A DNA stretch of 64,000 nucleotides from Streptococcus pneumoniae (lineage in GTDB: Bacteria > Bacillota > Bacilli > Lactobacillales > Streptococcaceae), in assembly GCA_040719455.1 (NCBI GenBank), contig JBFDTN010000001.1:1054001-1118000 (forward strand). Reading direction: 5' to 3'. Of the stretch, positions 1 through 11,471 are shown piece by piece. The notes beneath the pieces are model-generated. The model made no database searches and was not told the origin of the DNA. It was given only the letters and a program-made list of their open reading frames with translations. Made by a program: the position numbers and the translations under genes. How positions within the stretch are numbered: the first letter of the stretch is position 1; every line of letters starts with the position of its first letter.

Positions 1-1124
1 TAATCTTTCCAGATATGACGGGTAATCAAGCGTTGATGATTCTTGGAGCTTGTGCATTGACCTAGAAGAGGGCAGCTACAACATATTTGGGCTTGACTCC
101 TGTATTCACGGTAGCCATCTCGATTTGTAGTGCTATAAGATAAGACTTGATCCTTAGGACAGAGGTAGCAGTCGTAGTATTCATCATAAACAAAATCCTT
201 GGGACGAAGTTTCGTCTTGTCCCCTTTAGGTCTAGTATAAGGCAATACTGGAGTGATGGATTGATCAAGGAGAAATTTAGCAATAGCAGGTGTCTTATAG
301 CCAGCATCTAAGATAATATGACTAGGATTGAACTCTTTGATCGTTTCAAATAGCACAGGAAAAGCCTGACTATCATGGACGTTTCCTGCATGAACAGAGT
401 AACCTAACGCCCAGCCATGTTTATCACAAGCTACTTGTGCATTGTAAGCAAATACCTCCTTATGTTCTCCCTTATGAAACCAACCACTTTCAGGGTCCGT
501 AGTAGAGACTTTTTTACTAACGGGCTCTTTTTCTTTGGCGAGCCCTAGCGACTTTTTTCCGTGTTTTTTTCGCTCTAGGTCAATCTCCTTTTCCAATTGC
601 TCGCTCATAAACTTCGCTTGCACTTCAACTTCTTGATTGAGATATTTATGATGATTAGCAGCTGCTTTAATATGAGTTCCGTCTACGAAAATCTCACTTG
701 GATGAATGAAGCCTGCATGCAAGCAGAGACCAAGAATATGAGAGAAAATCTTCTCTATTACCTGCTTATCCGCAAAGCGACGCACCACATTCTTGCCATA
801 GGTCGTGAAATGTGGAACCTTATCTTCTAAGGACAAACCTAGGAACCAACGATAAGCCACATTCACTTCAATCTCTTTGATTGTCTGTCGCATCGAACGA
901 ATTCCAAAGAGACATTGAATGATAGGGATTTTTATAAGCAGGACAGGGTCTAGGCTCGGACGACCCTTATCTAGACTATAGCTATCTTCTACAACATCAT
1001 AGATGAAGGAAAAGTCAATTGTCTCTTCTATTTGACGAAGAAGATGATCTTTAGGAACCAGCTCATCTAAACTGTAAAAACCTACTTGTTGGCGATTGTA
1101 ACTGGGATTTTCTTTGTGAAACAT
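1..1124 (-). mobile_element. IS1182-type transposase, partial at the left edge
   Basis: An uninterrupted reading frame runs from an ATG at 1124 off the left end of the window, giving about 374 codons. It starts MFHKENPSYNRQQVGFYSLDE. The N-terminal half is a typical IS1182 DNA-binding region (RPSLDPVLLIKIPIIQCLFG, then RSMRQTIKEIE). Two acidic residues of the DDE catalytic triad can be seen, in FVDGTHIKAAAN and ILDAGYKTPAI; the third would lie outside the window. A Cys-rich segment (CYLCPK, ICCSCPLLGQC) fits the family. No frameshift or stop was found in the visible part, so it may be active. Family assignment comes from sequence recognition; the exact element name is not known. Confidence 0.9.
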
Positions 1125-1179
1125 ACCTCTACCTCTCACACCTGTTTCTCTAGTTCTATTATACTCCTAAATAGACAAA

Positions 1180-1237
1180 AAATCTGTTAGAAAGGGAATT
1201 CTAACAGATTTGTCTTCAGTCTGAGAGGACCTCAGAC
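1180..1237. repeat. Two hairpins upstream of the transposase
   Basis: Positions 1180-1192 and 1199-1211 form a perfect 13-bp inverted repeat around a 6-nt loop. A second perfect 7-bp stem (GTCTGAG and CTCAGAC) lies at 1219-1225 and 1231-1237. Hairpins here, between the transposase start and the outer end of an insertion sequence, can stop transcription entering from outside. The terminal inverted repeat itself could not be defined because the other end of the element is outside the window. Confidence 0.55.
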
Positions 1238-1461
1238 CCTCGTGGTGTTTTATCTAGTATTCGGATCCCACCAAACCAACTATGAAGCCTAAACTAAAAA
1301 ATTACTAGCAACCTCTTAGCTTCAAACAGCTCAATCATCAACATGACGTATCATGTCTTATTAGCCTTACACTACATATATACTATAACAAAAACTCAAC
1401 TCTTTATCAACCGAAAAAACCACTTTAGAATTGCAACGTTGATTTCATACGAAACAACAAG
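1238..1461. other. AT-rich gap with no recognised gene
   Basis: This stretch between the insertion sequence and the DUF6261-like gene holds no reading frame with a ribosome binding site that I can support. It probably contains the outer end of the insertion sequence and flanking non-coding DNA. Confidence 0.5.
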
Positions 1462-2226
1462 TTATGGATTGGCTGAATGGCTAGTTTCAGACTGGGCCTC
1501 CTTCCCACCTCCATTCACAGGCTTGCGTTTTTTATAGTGTTTGCGGATGATATTGAGTTGGTTGCGGAGGTCTTTGAGCTCTGCTCGGTCTGGATAGGCG
1601 GAGACCATGATGGCTGTAAAGTCGACAAAGAAGTTGTAGAGCTCTAGCAACTGGGCCCTCAGGGGTTTAATCTGGCTGGTCAGTTGTCCTTTCTCCTCCT
1701 GTAAGCATGTCTTGTAGCAACATTCAAATGTCTCGTGTGCTACGGTTAATTGATCCAGATAGGCGGTCAAATAAAGGCTTGAAAAGGCCTTTTGACAGTC
1801 TCCCGTAGCTAGTGCTTTGAGCAAATGGCTAATCTTGGCACTTGCATTTTCATAGCTATCGTTCACCAGAAGCATATGCTCTTTGAGCACGGCTGATAAG
1901 GTCTCATAAGCAGCCTTAGTCGCAGGTTCCGTGACGCGAGAAAAGGCACGAATCAAGTTGGAAAGAGTCAAGACGGCGACATCGCGCTCCCTATCTGCCA
2001 TTTCCAAATCCTGGACTGCTTTACTGGTGCTTTTAGAAATTAGGCTTGTCCGAAAGCGTTCAAGTACCGTCGAAAATTCCTCCAACTGCTTGGGATAAAC
2101 TGCTTCTACTGCATGCTCTTTGACAAAGCTTGCAATCGCATCTCTGCTTTCTATCATCAATTGGAGAAAGTTCTCATTATCTAACCCTCTCACCGCCAAA
2201 TGTTTAATACCATAAGTATAGATCAT
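1462..2226 (-). CDS. DUF6261-like protein, possible late competence gene
   Basis: A 254-residue soluble protein, almost entirely helical and without signal peptide or membrane segments. The beginning (MIYTYGIKHLAVRGL) and the helical body resemble the DUF6261 family of streptococci, whose function is unknown to me. The C-terminus is basic and then polar (RKHYKKRKPVNGGG). AAAGGAG lies 5 nt before the ATG. A TACGAATA motif 38 nt upstream of the start would make it a ComX (SigX) target, which would suggest expression during competence. It stands alone, separated from ileS by a terminator. The family name is from memory and less certain than the gene itself. Confidence 0.75.
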   Translation of the reverse strand: MIYTYGIKHLAVRGLDNENFLQLMIESRDAIASFVKEHAVEAVYPKQLEEFSTVLERFRTSLISKSTSKAVQDLEMADRERDVAVLTLSNLIRAFSRVTEPATKAAYETLSAVLKEHMLLVNDSYENASAKISHLLKALATGDCQKAFSSLYLTAYLDQLTVAHETFECCYKTCLQEEKGQLTSQIKPLRAQLLELYNFFVDFTAIMVSAYPDRAELKDLRNQLNIIRKHYKKRKPVNGGGKEAQSETSHSANP

Positions 2227-2263
2227 TGTGTCTCCTTTATAACTGCATATAGCTCTACTTATC

Positions 2264-2271
2264 TATTCGTA
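2264..2271 (-). promoter_or_regulatory. Cin-box (ComX-type -10), TACGAATA
   Basis: The minus strand reads TACGAATA, the consensus -10 element used by streptococcal ComX holoenzyme. It lies 38 nt before the start of the DUF6261-like gene, leaving room for a leader of about 30 nt that carries the AAAGGAG site. The bases just upstream (GAAAT) are not the usual T-run. An 8-mer of this kind is expected about twice by chance on both strands of a window this size, so position is the main support. Confidence 0.5.
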
Positions 2272-2370
2272 ATTTCAGATAAAAGTAGCACATTTCGGAA
2301 CGAAGAAGGAAGACTTGGCTTGAGATTACAATTTTTCAGCTAAAATTGCAAATCTGGACGCTAAAATCAG

Positions 2371-2395
2371 AAAAACCGAGAAATCTCGGTTTTTT
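2371..2395. terminator. Intrinsic terminator after ileS
   Basis: A perfect stem AAAAACCGAGA / TCTCGGTTTTT with a short loop and a T-run on both strands. On the minus strand it ends the ileS transcript about 80 nt after the stop codon. Confidence 0.8.
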
Positions 2396-2474
2396 TATAT
2401 TCTATAGTCTTTGCTTTTCCCTTAACAGGAAGTAAAACACGTTCACAAGGTCAGACCTTAATCTTTAACAAGTA

Positions 2475-5273
2475 TTATTTAGCTTCAAAGCCTTCTGCTA
2501 CAGCTTCTGGGAAGTTGGCTTCAAGGACTGAGGCACAGTGATCACAAACTGTTGCAAGGTGTGGATTTGCGTTGGTTCCGACGCTTGTATCAAGGCGGCG
2601 GCAACGTTCACAGACTTCGCCTGCTGCACGTTCTACGGTAAAGGCGACGTCTTCAAAGCTGACTGCTCCTTCTGGTGCTTCTCCGTCTGCAATCGTCAAG
2701 TTTGACACGATGAGGAGTTGCGCTACATTGCTACTTACTGCATTGAGCAACACTTTAGTCACTTCATCTGGGTAAACCGTCAAGTGGGCTTCAAGAGATT
2801 TACCGATGACTTTTTCAGTACGAGCTTCTTCCAAGGCTTTTTGTGCTTTAGCACGGAAGTCCATGAAGACTGCCCACGTTCCTAGGATTTCTTCTTGGTT
2901 TTCAAAGCTTTCTGCTTCTGGCAATTCTGCTAGTTGAACGAAGTCTTCTGCTTCATGCTCCAAGTAAGACCAGATTTCTTCAGCCGTGTGTGGCAAGATT
3001 GGGGTCAAGAGCTTGGTCAATTTGACCAACATGTCATAGAAGACAGTTTGCATTTGACGGCGCTCAAGTGATTTTGCCCCCTCGATATAAACTACATCCT
3101 TGGCAAAGTCTAGATAGAAGGCTGACAAGTCAACGGTCACAAAGTTCACGATGGTCTTATAGATATCCAAGAACTTGAAGTCCGCATAAGCTTCACGAAT
3201 GCTTGCGACTACTTGATTGAAGCGGATGGTCATGTATTTATCCACAGAACGCAAGTCTTCGTAAGCTACAGTATCTTCTGCTGGTACAAAGTCAGAGGTA
3301 TTTGCAATCAAGAAACGAAGGGTATTACGGATTTTCCGGTAGGTTTCAGAAACTTGGTTCAAGATATCCATCGAAATCCGCACGTCGTTGCTAGTATCAA
3401 CACTTGTCACCCAGAGGCGCAAGATTTCAGCACCGAATTGCTTTTCAACATCGCTTGGCAAGATGGTATTTCCAAGAGACTTAGACATCTTCTCCCCTTT
3501 TCCGTCCAAGGTGAAACCTTGAGAGAGGATTTGCTTGTATGGAGCAATACCATTTGAGGCAACCGAAGTGATGAGGGATGAGTTGAACCAACCGCGGTAC
3601 TGGTCAGAACCTTCCAAGTAGAGGTCAGCTGGGTAGCTAAGTTCTGAACGGGTATTCAAGACCCCATTCCATGATGAACCTGAGTCAAACCATACGTCCA
3701 TGATATCTGTTTCCTTGGTGAATTCGCCATTTGGTGAACCAGGATGCGTAAAGCCTGCAGGCAAGAGGTCTTTGGCTTCACGTTCCCACCAGATGATGGA
3801 GCCCTGCTCTGCAAAGAGTTCTGCTACATGCTCAATTGTTTCTTCCGTCATGATTGGTGTCCCGTCTTCTGCATAGAAGATTGGAAGAGGTACACCCCAG
3901 GCACGTTGACGAGAGATAACCCAGTCACCACGGTCACGAATCATGTTGTAAAGACGCACTTTACCCCACTCAGAGTGGAATTTCACTTTTTCGATTTCGT
4001 CTAGGATGTCCTGACGGAATTTTGAAACAGAGGCAAACCATTGTGGCACAGCACGCCAAATGATTGGCTTTTTCGTCCGCCAGTCAAATGGGTAAGAGTG
4101 AGAGATTTCTTCTTGGGCAAGGAGTAAATCACCTAATTTTTCGATAACAGTTGGCACAACCTTGTCATAGAATTGTCCTTCAAAATCAGGACCAGCATTT
4201 TCCATCATGATACCGCGTTCGTTGACGGTAACAGCGACTTCCAAGCCATATTTAACACCGACATTGTAGTCGTCCTCACCAAATCCAGGCGCAGTATGGA
4301 CCACCCCAGTACCTGAGTCAAGGGTAACGTGGTCACCATTCATGACCAATTCATCATGTTCAACATCCCATGGGTGTTCGGTCACGATGCGATCCAATTC
4401 TTGTCCTTTATAGCTTGCGACTACTTGCGGATTTTCCCAGCCAAAGCGTTCTGCAAGACTATTCAATAATTCACCAGCTACGACAAACTTACGGTCGTCA
4501 TTTTCAGGTTTCACAACCACATACTCAAAGTCAGGTCCCATGGTCAATCCACGAGAAGCTGTAATGGTAAATGGTGTCGTCGTCCAGACAACGATGTAGG
4601 TATTCGTATCCAAGATTCCCTTGCCATCCTTAACACGGTTGGCATAGTAAAGAGAGGTTGAAATCAAGTCGTGGTATTCGATTTCTGCTTCAGCAAGGGC
4701 TGACTCAGATGACCATGACCAGTAAACTGGCTTGGCACCACGGTAGATGTAGCCTTTTTTCGCCATTTCACCAAAGACACGGATTTGCGCTGCTTCATAG
4801 TCTGGAGTCAAAGTCACATAAGGATTTTCCCAATCACCAGACACACCGAGGCGTTTAAAGTCCTCACGCTGCTTATCTACTTGGCTGAGGGCATAGTCTC
4901 GGCAGAGCTTGAGGTATTCGACCAAGTCCATTTCCTTGCGTTTCACACCTTGCTTAGCCAAAACTTGCTCGATCGGTAGACCATGTGTGTCCCAACCCGG
5001 AACATAAGGTGCATAGAAGCCAGACATAGACTTAGAGCGCACGATGATGTCTTTTGAAATCTTATTCATGGCATGTCCAACGTGGATATTACCATTGGCA
5101 TAAGGAGGTCCGTCATGCAAGATAAAATGGGGTTTTCCTTCGTTTAATTCCTGACGTTTTTGGTAGAGCTTTGCCTCTTCCCATTCCTGTTGCCAAACGG
5201 GTTCTTTGGTTGGCAAGCCAGCGCGCATTGGAAAAGCTGTTTTTCCAAGGTTTAACGTTTCTTTAAGTTTCAT
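2475..5273 (-). CDS. ileS: Isoleucyl-tRNA synthetase
   Basis: This 932-residue class I aminoacyl-tRNA synthetase charges tRNA-Ile in the cytoplasm. The HIGH signature appears as HVGH at residues 64-67 in the context [12 protein letters not shown]. The KMSKS loop ([10 protein letters not shown]) lies near residue 600. The editing domain between them includes [16 protein letters not shown]. Two C-terminal Cys pairs (CERC and CDHC) form the zinc site of the bacterial type. Length is normal for the family. The start is supported by AAAGGAG just upstream. It is preceded by a T-box leader, so expression should rise when uncharged tRNA-Ile accumulates. Confidence 0.98.
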   Translation of the reverse strand: MKLKETLNLGKTAFPMRAGLPTKEPVWQQEWEEAKLYQKRQELNEGKPHFILHDGPPYANGNIHVGHAMNKISKDIIVRSKSMSGFYAPYVPGWDTHGLPIEQVLAKQGVKRKEMDLVEYLKLCRDYALSQVDKQREDFKRLGVSGDWENPYVTLTPDYEAAQIRVFGEMAKKGYIYRGAKPVYWSWSSESALAEAEIEYHDLISTSLYYANRVKDGKGILDTNTYIVVWTTTPFTITASRGLTMGPDFEYVVVKPENDDRKFVVAGELLNSLAERFGWENPQVVASYKGQELDRIVTEHPWDVEHDELVMNGDHVTLDSGTGVVHTAPGFGEDDYNVGVKYGLEVAVTVNERGIMMENAGPDFEGQFYDKVVPTVIEKLGDLLLAQEEISHSYPFDWRTKKPIIWRAVPQWFASVSKFRQDILDEIEKVKFHSEWGKVRLYNMIRDRGDWVISRQRAWGVPLPIFYAEDGTPIMTEETIEHVAELFAEQGSIIWWEREAKDLLPAGFTHPGSPNGEFTKETDIMDVWFDSGSSWNGVLNTRSELSYPADLYLEGSDQYRGWFNSSLITSVASNGIAPYKQILSQGFTLDGKGEKMSKSLGNTILPSDVEKQFGAEILRLWVTSVDTSNDVRISMDILNQVSETYRKIRNTLRFLIANTSDFVPAEDTVAYEDLRSVDKYMTIRFNQVVASIREAYADFKFLDIYKTIVNFVTVDLSAFYLDFAKDVVYIEGAKSLERRQMQTVFYDMLVKLTKLLTPILPHTAEEIWSYLEHEAEDFVQLAELPEAESFENQEEILGTWAVFMDFRAKAQKALEEARTEKVIGKSLEAHLTVYPDEVTKVLLNAVSSNVAQLLIVSNLTIADGEAPEGAVSFEDVAFTVERAAGEVCERCRRLDTSVGTNANPHLATVCDHCASVLEANFPEAVAEGFEAK

Positions 5274-5302
5274 AAGTTCTCCTTTAAATTTTTAGTAAAT
5301 AA

Positions 5303-5512
5303 AAAACCACGCGTCATCCGAAAGGACGAACATTCGTGGTACCACCTTCATTTAGATAGAGCAAGCCCTATCCCTCTTGACTCGTAACGTGAGTGAGGCG
5401 TCCTATCTTACTCATTTCAGATAGAATCTTGTAAAAGGATAAGAAATGCCAAAGGGATTGTAGACCTCTCACCACCGCCTACTCGCTGGAAATATTTGAC
5501 AATTCTCGTGTT
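5303..5512 (-). promoter_or_regulatory. T-box leader of ileS
   Basis: The minus strand carries the T-box core GGTGGTACCACG at 5335-5346. It is followed by a terminator stem whose arms are ACCACG...GTCC and GGATGACGCGTGGT and a T-run (about 5303-5342). Upstream lie features of stem I, including AGCGAGTAGG and a GGTGGTGAGAGG loop. T-boxes sense uncharged tRNA and switch between terminator and antiterminator. The gene controlled makes tRNA-Ile the expected ligand. I did not fix the specifier codon with certainty. The leader begins almost at the divIVA stop codon. Confidence 0.93.
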
Positions 5513-5523
5513 TTTACAGATTT

Positions 5524-6339
5524 TTATAAAATATTGATGGATTCTTTTGTTGGATTACCAGATTCAACTACTGGTTCTTGTGTTGGAACTTCTTCTAAAA
5601 ATGGAGAGACAAGTTCCTCTGATGAAGTTGACATGAGTCCCGGTCCCATGTTTTCAAAAATTTGTGTAGTTGATAATTCTTGATTTGCTTCCTCAATACG
5701 ACGTTGCAATTCCGCCACTTCTTCTGGAGAAAATTGGCGAGTCATATCAATCGCGTCTTCATCTGACATCGTAATGCTCTCACCTAATGCAGACTGAACC
5801 ACTTCTTTGAATGCTTCATCGCTGGTTTCTAAGTAAGTCGCAGTTGGACGAAGAATCTCTTCCCATTCAGGTGAATCAACAATACTCAACTGACTTTCAA
5901 TCGTTGATTTCAAACGTTGATGGAAGACACGTGTTTTATTTTTCAATTCTTCTGTTTCTACTGCAACACGCTTGGCATTATCAGTCGCTTGACGAAGAAT
6001 TTCGTTGGCTTTAAATTTCGCTTGATCTAGTAAATGCTGCGCTTCTTGCTCTGCCTGACTCACAATATTTAATGAACGATCATTGGCTGCTTGCTTCACA
6101 CGTTCTGCTGTATCTTGGGCAATCAATACAGATTGGCTGAGTGAATCCTTCATCTCATCAAAATAGCTCAAACGCTCTTCCAAAGCTCTAATTTTTGAAT
6201 CTTTATCATGGTTACTTCGAACCAAATCTTCAAAATCACGCACAACAATGTCCAAAAACTCATCTACTTCGTCAATATCATAACCACGAAATTTATGCGC
6301 AAAAACCTTATCCTTAATTTCTAATGATGTAATAGCCAT
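5524..6339 (-). CDS. divIVA: Cell division initiation protein DivIVA
   Basis: A 271-residue coiled-coil protein that binds curved membrane at the septum and poles and helps organise division and peripheral growth. The N-terminal domain has the typical ITSLEIKDKVFAHKFRGYDIDEVDEFLD. A long heptad-rich helix occupies about residues 30-155. The acidic C-terminal tail (residues 190-271) is variable in streptococci. It lies 9 nt after ylmH and ends the ylm-div group, as in other streptococci. The ileS T-box leader starts directly after it. Confidence 0.96.
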   Translation of the reverse strand: MAITSLEIKDKVFAHKFRGYDIDEVDEFLDIVVRDFEDLVRSNHDKDSKIRALEERLSYFDEMKDSLSQSVLIAQDTAERVKQAANDRSLNIVSQAEQEAQHLLDQAKFKANEILRQATDNAKRVAVETEELKNKTRVFHQRLKSTIESQLSIVDSPEWEEILRPTATYLETSDEAFKEVVQSALGESITMSDEDAIDMTRQFSPEEVAELQRRIEEANQELSTTQIFENMGPGLMSTSSEELVSPFLEEVPTQEPVVESGNPTKESINIL

Positions 6340-6348
6340 ACCTTCTCC

Positions 6349-7140
6349 TTATTTGCTGGACAATAATTCAATTTTTATTTTATGCTTTCCATTTTTGGAA
6401 AGACCTTGTTCACCAATCACTTTAAACCTGCCATATCCCCTAACACTCATTAAGTCATCTTTATGAATGAGCTTGCTAGGGTTATCCACCATCTCATAGT
6501 TTACTTTCACTTGCTTTTTTGCTATCAAGTCAGCTGAAAGAGCTCTTGATAAATGAAAAGCTGCTGCTATTAACTTGTCCAAACGGAGACTCGATACCAA
6601 AATATCCTTTGTGTCACTTCGATCGTCACTCACTAATCGTTCTTCCCAAGAAACTTCTTTGAGTCGAACAGGAACTTTTGCAATTTTAGTGATTTCATCT
6701 TTAAAAAATTGCTGAAACTTATGATCCACAAAGACCTGTGCACGATTAGAGGTGACTAAAATATCTCCAAATACCTTTCGCTCAATTCCTAAACGATGAA
6801 GAAGAGTGCCCAGAATCTGCCCATGTTTCAACTGATGAAATTTATGAGGATATTCAATCTCTAGCAAATCAATTTCAAAGTCTGATAAGACTAATTCGTA
6901 ATAGGATGGCGCAAAAATAACTCGAACACTCTCACTAGAGAGATAATCAGAACTGACAAAGACCTGCACTTTCTGACTTCGTCCAATGTTTTGAGCAACT
7001 TTCGCTTGATGTGGATTGACAAAAGGAGTCAAGACATAAGAATACGTATCTTCTACCCGCTTCACCCACTCCAAGCATTTATCAATAAAAACAGAGTCTT
7101 CTGCTGAAAAATGCTGGAGTACATCTTTTTTTGCTGGCAT
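6349..7140 (-). CDS. ylmH: S4-domain RNA-binding protein YlmH
   Basis: A 263-residue protein of the YlmH family found in division clusters of firmicutes. The C-terminal S4 RNA-binding fold is visible from about residue 183 (SSLRLDKLIAAAFHLSRALSADLIAKKQVKVN, then GYGRFKVIGE). The N-terminal part matches the usual YlmH helical region. Family knowledge links it to ribosome-associated RNA binding and division. It sits 3 nt after yggT and 9 nt before divIVA in the same transcript. Confidence 0.93.
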   Translation of the reverse strand: MPAKKDVLQHFSAEDSVFIDKCLEWVKRVEDTYSYVLTPFVNPHQAKVAQNIGRSQKVQVFVSSDYLSSESVRVIFAPSYYELVLSDFEIDLLEIEYPHKFHQLKHGQILGTLLHRLGIERKVFGDILVTSNRAQVFVDHKFQQFFKDEITKIAKVPVRLKEVSWEERLVSDDRSDTKDILVSSLRLDKLIAAAFHLSRALSADLIAKKQVKVNYEMVDNPSKLIHKDDLMSVRGYGRFKVIGEQGLSKNGKHKIKIELLSSK

Positions 7141-7143
7141 AGG

Positions 7144-7410
7144 CTAACCCAATAACTGTGCCAATCGTAAAAGCCAGTTTGACAAGAAATCACATGCAAT
7201 CAAGACAAGCAATACTGTCCAATCGAATCCTCCAAATTGCAACGGCAATCGGCTTAAAGGAAGGAGAATGGGACGTACTGTTTGGATGACCATCCGACCA
7301 AACCAAGTTTGATAAGCACCTGGAAAGAAGGACAGGAGAGCGTAAACAACGAAGATAAATGAATAGACTCTGACTAAGTAATAGGCAACAATAAACAGAA
7401 ATCCCATCAT
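7144..7410 (-). CDS. yggT: YggT (YlmG) family membrane protein
   Basis: An 88-residue protein with two membrane segments (about residues 3-27 and 62-85) joined by a loop holding the conserved RMVIQTVRPILLPLSRLPLQFGGFDW. This matches YggT/YlmG, a small membrane protein encoded with sepF and ylmH. The exact role is unsettled; relatives affect division or nucleoid placement. The frame opens with two Met codons, and the true start could be either. It lies 1 nt after sepF, so translation is probably coupled. Confidence 0.92.
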   Translation of the reverse strand: MMGFLFIVAYYLVRVYSFIFVVYALLSFFPGAYQTWFGRMVIQTVRPILLPLSRLPLQFGGFDWTVLLVLIACDFLSNWLLRLAQLLG

Positions 7411-7411
7411 C

Positions 7412-7999
7412 TTAACGTCGCTTCATATCAAAATCGAACTCACCAGCTTGTAATTCTTCTGGTAACTTCAAGTCTTCAATGTTAACAACGACATTGATTG
7501 GAGTTAAGAGATACATGGTGCTGGCTACTTTTTTAAGATTTCCTGCTAATACATAGCGCGCGCCATCCAGATAATCCAAACAGCGACGTGCTTGAATTTC
7601 TGTCATGTATTGAAAATCAATCAAAATACTCTCATTTGCAAGGAGCAAGTCAACGATTTCTGTCGCTTCTTCGTATTTTTTAGGATAGCGAACATCAATG
7701 GTCACCTTCTCTTCTTTTGCTCCACGGTGTTGAGCCAACTCCTGCTGACGAGCATGAAGACGGGTAATATTTTCTGTTCCACTAGCTTTAGGTTTTTCAG
7801 CAGGCGTCTTTTTAACTGGCTGTGTATTTGCTACTGGCCGACTCGGACGTTTTTCTGTGACCTGCGCTGCTTTGGGAACAGGGGCAACTGGTGTTTGATT
7901 AACAGCCTGAGGTTGAGATTCCGGCATTGGAGCAACGACTTCTTCCCCATCCTCAGTAAAGTAATCAATAAATTTATCAAATCTATCTTTAAGGGACAT
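7412..7999 (-). CDS. sepF: Cell division protein SepF
   Basis: A 195-residue FtsZ-binding protein that tethers and bundles FtsZ at the septal membrane. It has the short amphipathic N-terminus ([17 protein letters not shown]), a Pro/Ala/Lys-rich linker to about residue 95, and the conserved C-terminal fold ([21 protein letters not shown], then [20 protein letters not shown]). It lies between ylmE and yggT, the usual order. Confidence 0.96.
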   Translation of the reverse strand: MSLKDRFDKFIDYFTEDGEEVVAPMPESQPQAVNQTPVAPVPKAAQVTEKRPSRPVANTQPVKKTPAEKPKASGTENITRLHARQQELAQHRGAKEEKVTIDVRYPKKYEEATEIVDLLLANESILIDFQYMTEIQARRCLDYLDGARYVLAGNLKKVASTMYLLTPINVVVNIEDLKLPEELQAGEFDFDMKRR

Positions 8000-8010
8000 A
8001 CTAATCTTTC

Positions 8011-8682
8011 CTATTCAAAAAATGCAGTTCCAATTCTGACAAAGGTAGAGCCTTTTTCAATCGCAACAGAATAATCACGACTCATTCCCATGCTGAGGTC
8101 AGTAAAGGGCATATTTTTTAACTGTTTCTTTTGTAATCTTTGTTGTAAATCAAGAGCTTCTTGAAAAATACTCTCTAATTTCTCTTGATTGGCATCAATA
8201 GGAGCCATGGTCATCAGACCGACAATTTCAAGTTTTTCTAAAGTTGAAAGCTCAAGTATCACTTGGTCAATTTCTGAGAGTAGAAAGCCATGTTTGCTTT
8301 CTTCTTCCGAGATATTGACCTGTAAAAAGCATTTAATCGGATGTTCAGCGCGTTTTTCAATTTCCTGAGCTAGCTTGATCGAATCAAGTGCATGGAAGTA
8401 ATCGACATAGTTGATAACTTCTTTTACCTTACGGCGTTGCAAAGTTCCAATCAAATGCCAAGTTAGATTTTCATCTTTTAAGGCATGATACTTTTCGAGA
8501 AATTTATCAACACGATTTTCACCGATATGGCAAATACCTGTACGAACAAGCTTTTGTGTCGTCTCTACATCAACATACTTGGTTACTGCGATTACCTGAA
8601 CCTCCTCAGCAAGCCTTCCAGCTGCTTTTGCAGCCTCAGCTACCTGAGTCAGAATGCGGTCTGTATTTTTCTGTAAATCCAT
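8011..8682 (-). CDS. ylmE: YggS-type pyridoxal phosphate homeostasis protein
   Basis: A 223-residue single-domain alanine-racemase-fold protein of the YggS/YlmE/PROSC family, which binds pyridoxal 5'-phosphate. The PLP lysine lies in VIAVTKYVD. Other family signatures are [42 protein letters not shown] and [23 protein letters not shown]. It lies 2 nt after ftsZ and 11 nt before sepF. Confidence 0.95.
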   Translation of the reverse strand: MDLQKNTDRILTQVAEAAKAAGRLAEEVQVIAVTKYVDVETTQKLVRTGICHIGENRVDKFLEKYHALKDENLTWHLIGTLQRRKVKEVINYVDYFHALDSIKLAQEIEKRAEHPIKCFLQVNISEEESKHGFLLSEIDQVILELSTLEKLEIVGLMTMAPIDANQEKLESIFQEALDLQQRLQKKQLKNMPFTDLSMGMSRDYSVAIEKGSTFVRIGTAFFE

Positions 8683-8684
8683 GA

Positions 8685-9950
<1,266 letters not shown>

Positions 9951-9964
9951 TTATACCTTCTCCT

Positions 9965-11347
9965 TTAGTCAAACATATTGCCCAATAAATGACGGACACG
10001 ATCTGTTAATTTCTCTTTTGGTTGTTCTTGTTCTGCTAAGTTTTCCACCGGAGCATCATTTACTTCCATATCAGCGATTGGCTGCATGGTCTCTGCCTTT
10101 GGTGGTGTAAAGCTTGGCAATGGATTTACACGTTCTTCAACTTTTACTGGACGTGTAAATTCAATCGCTTTATGGCGAAGACTTTCATCTCCGTGAACTG
10201 CTGCTTGAGCCAAAATGTCCACATCCGCCAAATTTCCTGCATATTCTGACAAGCTAATCACATGTGCAAAAGCAGGATTACGAATACCGATTTGATTTGG
10301 CACATAGAGTTTTACTGGAACATGGAAGACTTCTTGAGCCAACTCTACCACACCTGGTAAGAGAGCACCACCCCCGATAATCACAATCCCTCCTGGGAAT
10401 TCCAATAGATGTCTACGATCCAAATCTTGCTTGATTTGTTCAAAAATATGACGAACACGCGCTGAAATGATCTCTGCTAAGTAGCGTTCTGTCACTTCAA
10501 CTGGCTCCACTTCACCAATTACTTCTACTTGGAAGGATTCCTCACTAGCAGCTGGCACATAAGCCTCACCGTAGTTAAATTTCAAGCTTTCTGCCAATTT
10601 TTGCGAAGTACGAAGAACTTTTGAAATATCTTTAGTGACATAATCGCCACCTTCTTGGTAGATATTTGTGTATTGCAATTCCTGACCACGGACAGAAGCA
10701 ACAGTCGTTTGACCGCCCCCCATATCAATGACAGTCGTTCCAAACTCACGTTCTCCCTCGTTTAAAACAGAACGTGTCATGGCAAGTGGTGAAATGACAA
10801 TATTTTCCACTTGAACACCTGCTCGCTCAACGGTCTTTCTCAAATTATGGAGAATGGTACGAGGTCCTGTATAAAGAACTCCACGCATTTCCAAACGAAT
10901 CCCCATCATTCCTCGAGGGTCACGAATACCTTGGAAACCATCGACCACAAACTCCTCAGGGATAAAAGTAATCACTTCACGATCAGGAGTCATATTTTTT
11001 GTCAGAGCAGACTTGACCACATTTTCCACATCAACATCTGTGATTTCTTTAGTCTCACTGGTCACAGGAATCATCCCTTGGGTTGGCTCCAACTGCAAGA
11101 GGTTTGCAGGCAGACCAACATTGACCATCTTAATCGAAATCCCTGCTTTTTCTTCCGCTTGGGCAATCGCTGTTTTAATTGCGCCCGCTGCAGCTTCAAT
11201 ATCAACAATAATCCCATCTTTTACGCCAGCACTCTTGGCATTGCTGACCCCAATAACATTTAATTCATTATTTACATGTTCTGCTACTAAGACTTTAATC
11301 GAGCTTGTTCCGATGTCCAATCCTGTAAAAAAGCCATCTCTAGCCAT
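9965..11347 (-). CDS. ftsA: Cell division protein FtsA
   Basis: A 460-residue actin-like ATPase that anchors FtsZ to the membrane. The phosphate-1 segment FTGLDIGTSSIKVLV, the SHS2 1C domain (residues about 85-165) and the ATP-binding VIDMGGGQTTVAS are present. The C-terminal amphipathic helix is DRVRHLLGNMFD. I start it at MARDG (ATG) rather than the GTG one codon earlier, because the GAGAGGA site fits the ATG. An extended -10 promoter lies upstream, so ftsA and ftsZ can be read independently of divIB. Confidence 0.97.
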   Translation of the reverse strand: MARDGFFTGLDIGTSSIKVLVAEHVNNELNVIGVSNAKSAGVKDGIIVDIEAAAGAIKTAIAQAEEKAGISIKMVNVGLPANLLQLEPTQGMIPVTSETKEITDVDVENVVKSALTKNMTPDREVITFIPEEFVVDGFQGIRDPRGMMGIRLEMRGVLYTGPRTILHNLRKTVERAGVQVENIVISPLAMTRSVLNEGEREFGTTVIDMGGGQTTVASVRGQELQYTNIYQEGGDYVTKDISKVLRTSQKLAESLKFNYGEAYVPAASEESFQVEVIGEVEPVEVTERYLAEIISARVRHIFEQIKQDLDRRHLLEFPGGIVIIGGGALLPGVVELAQEVFHVPVKLYVPNQIGIRNPAFAHVISLSEYAGNLADVDILAQAAVHGDESLRHKAIEFTRPVKVEERVNPLPSFTPPKAETMQPIADMEVNDAPVENLAEQEQPKEKLTDRVRHLLGNMFD

Positions 11348-11424
11348 CACATCATTCCTCTCTATCTACCACGTTTCGTTCTTGTCTAACAACTATTTTT
11401 GCTAAGCATAGTTATTCAAAGTTT

Positions 11425-11430
11425 ATTATA
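11425..11430 (-). promoter_or_regulatory. -10 of the ftsA promoter
   Basis: The minus strand reads TGTTATAAT, an extended -10 element, 77 nt before the ftsA start and after the divIB stop on the same strand. No strong -35 is seen, which is common for extended -10 promoters in streptococci. Confidence 0.65.
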
Positions 11431-11471
11431 ACACAAAAAGTAGGAAAATGGGTAGAATTTATATATTTCAT

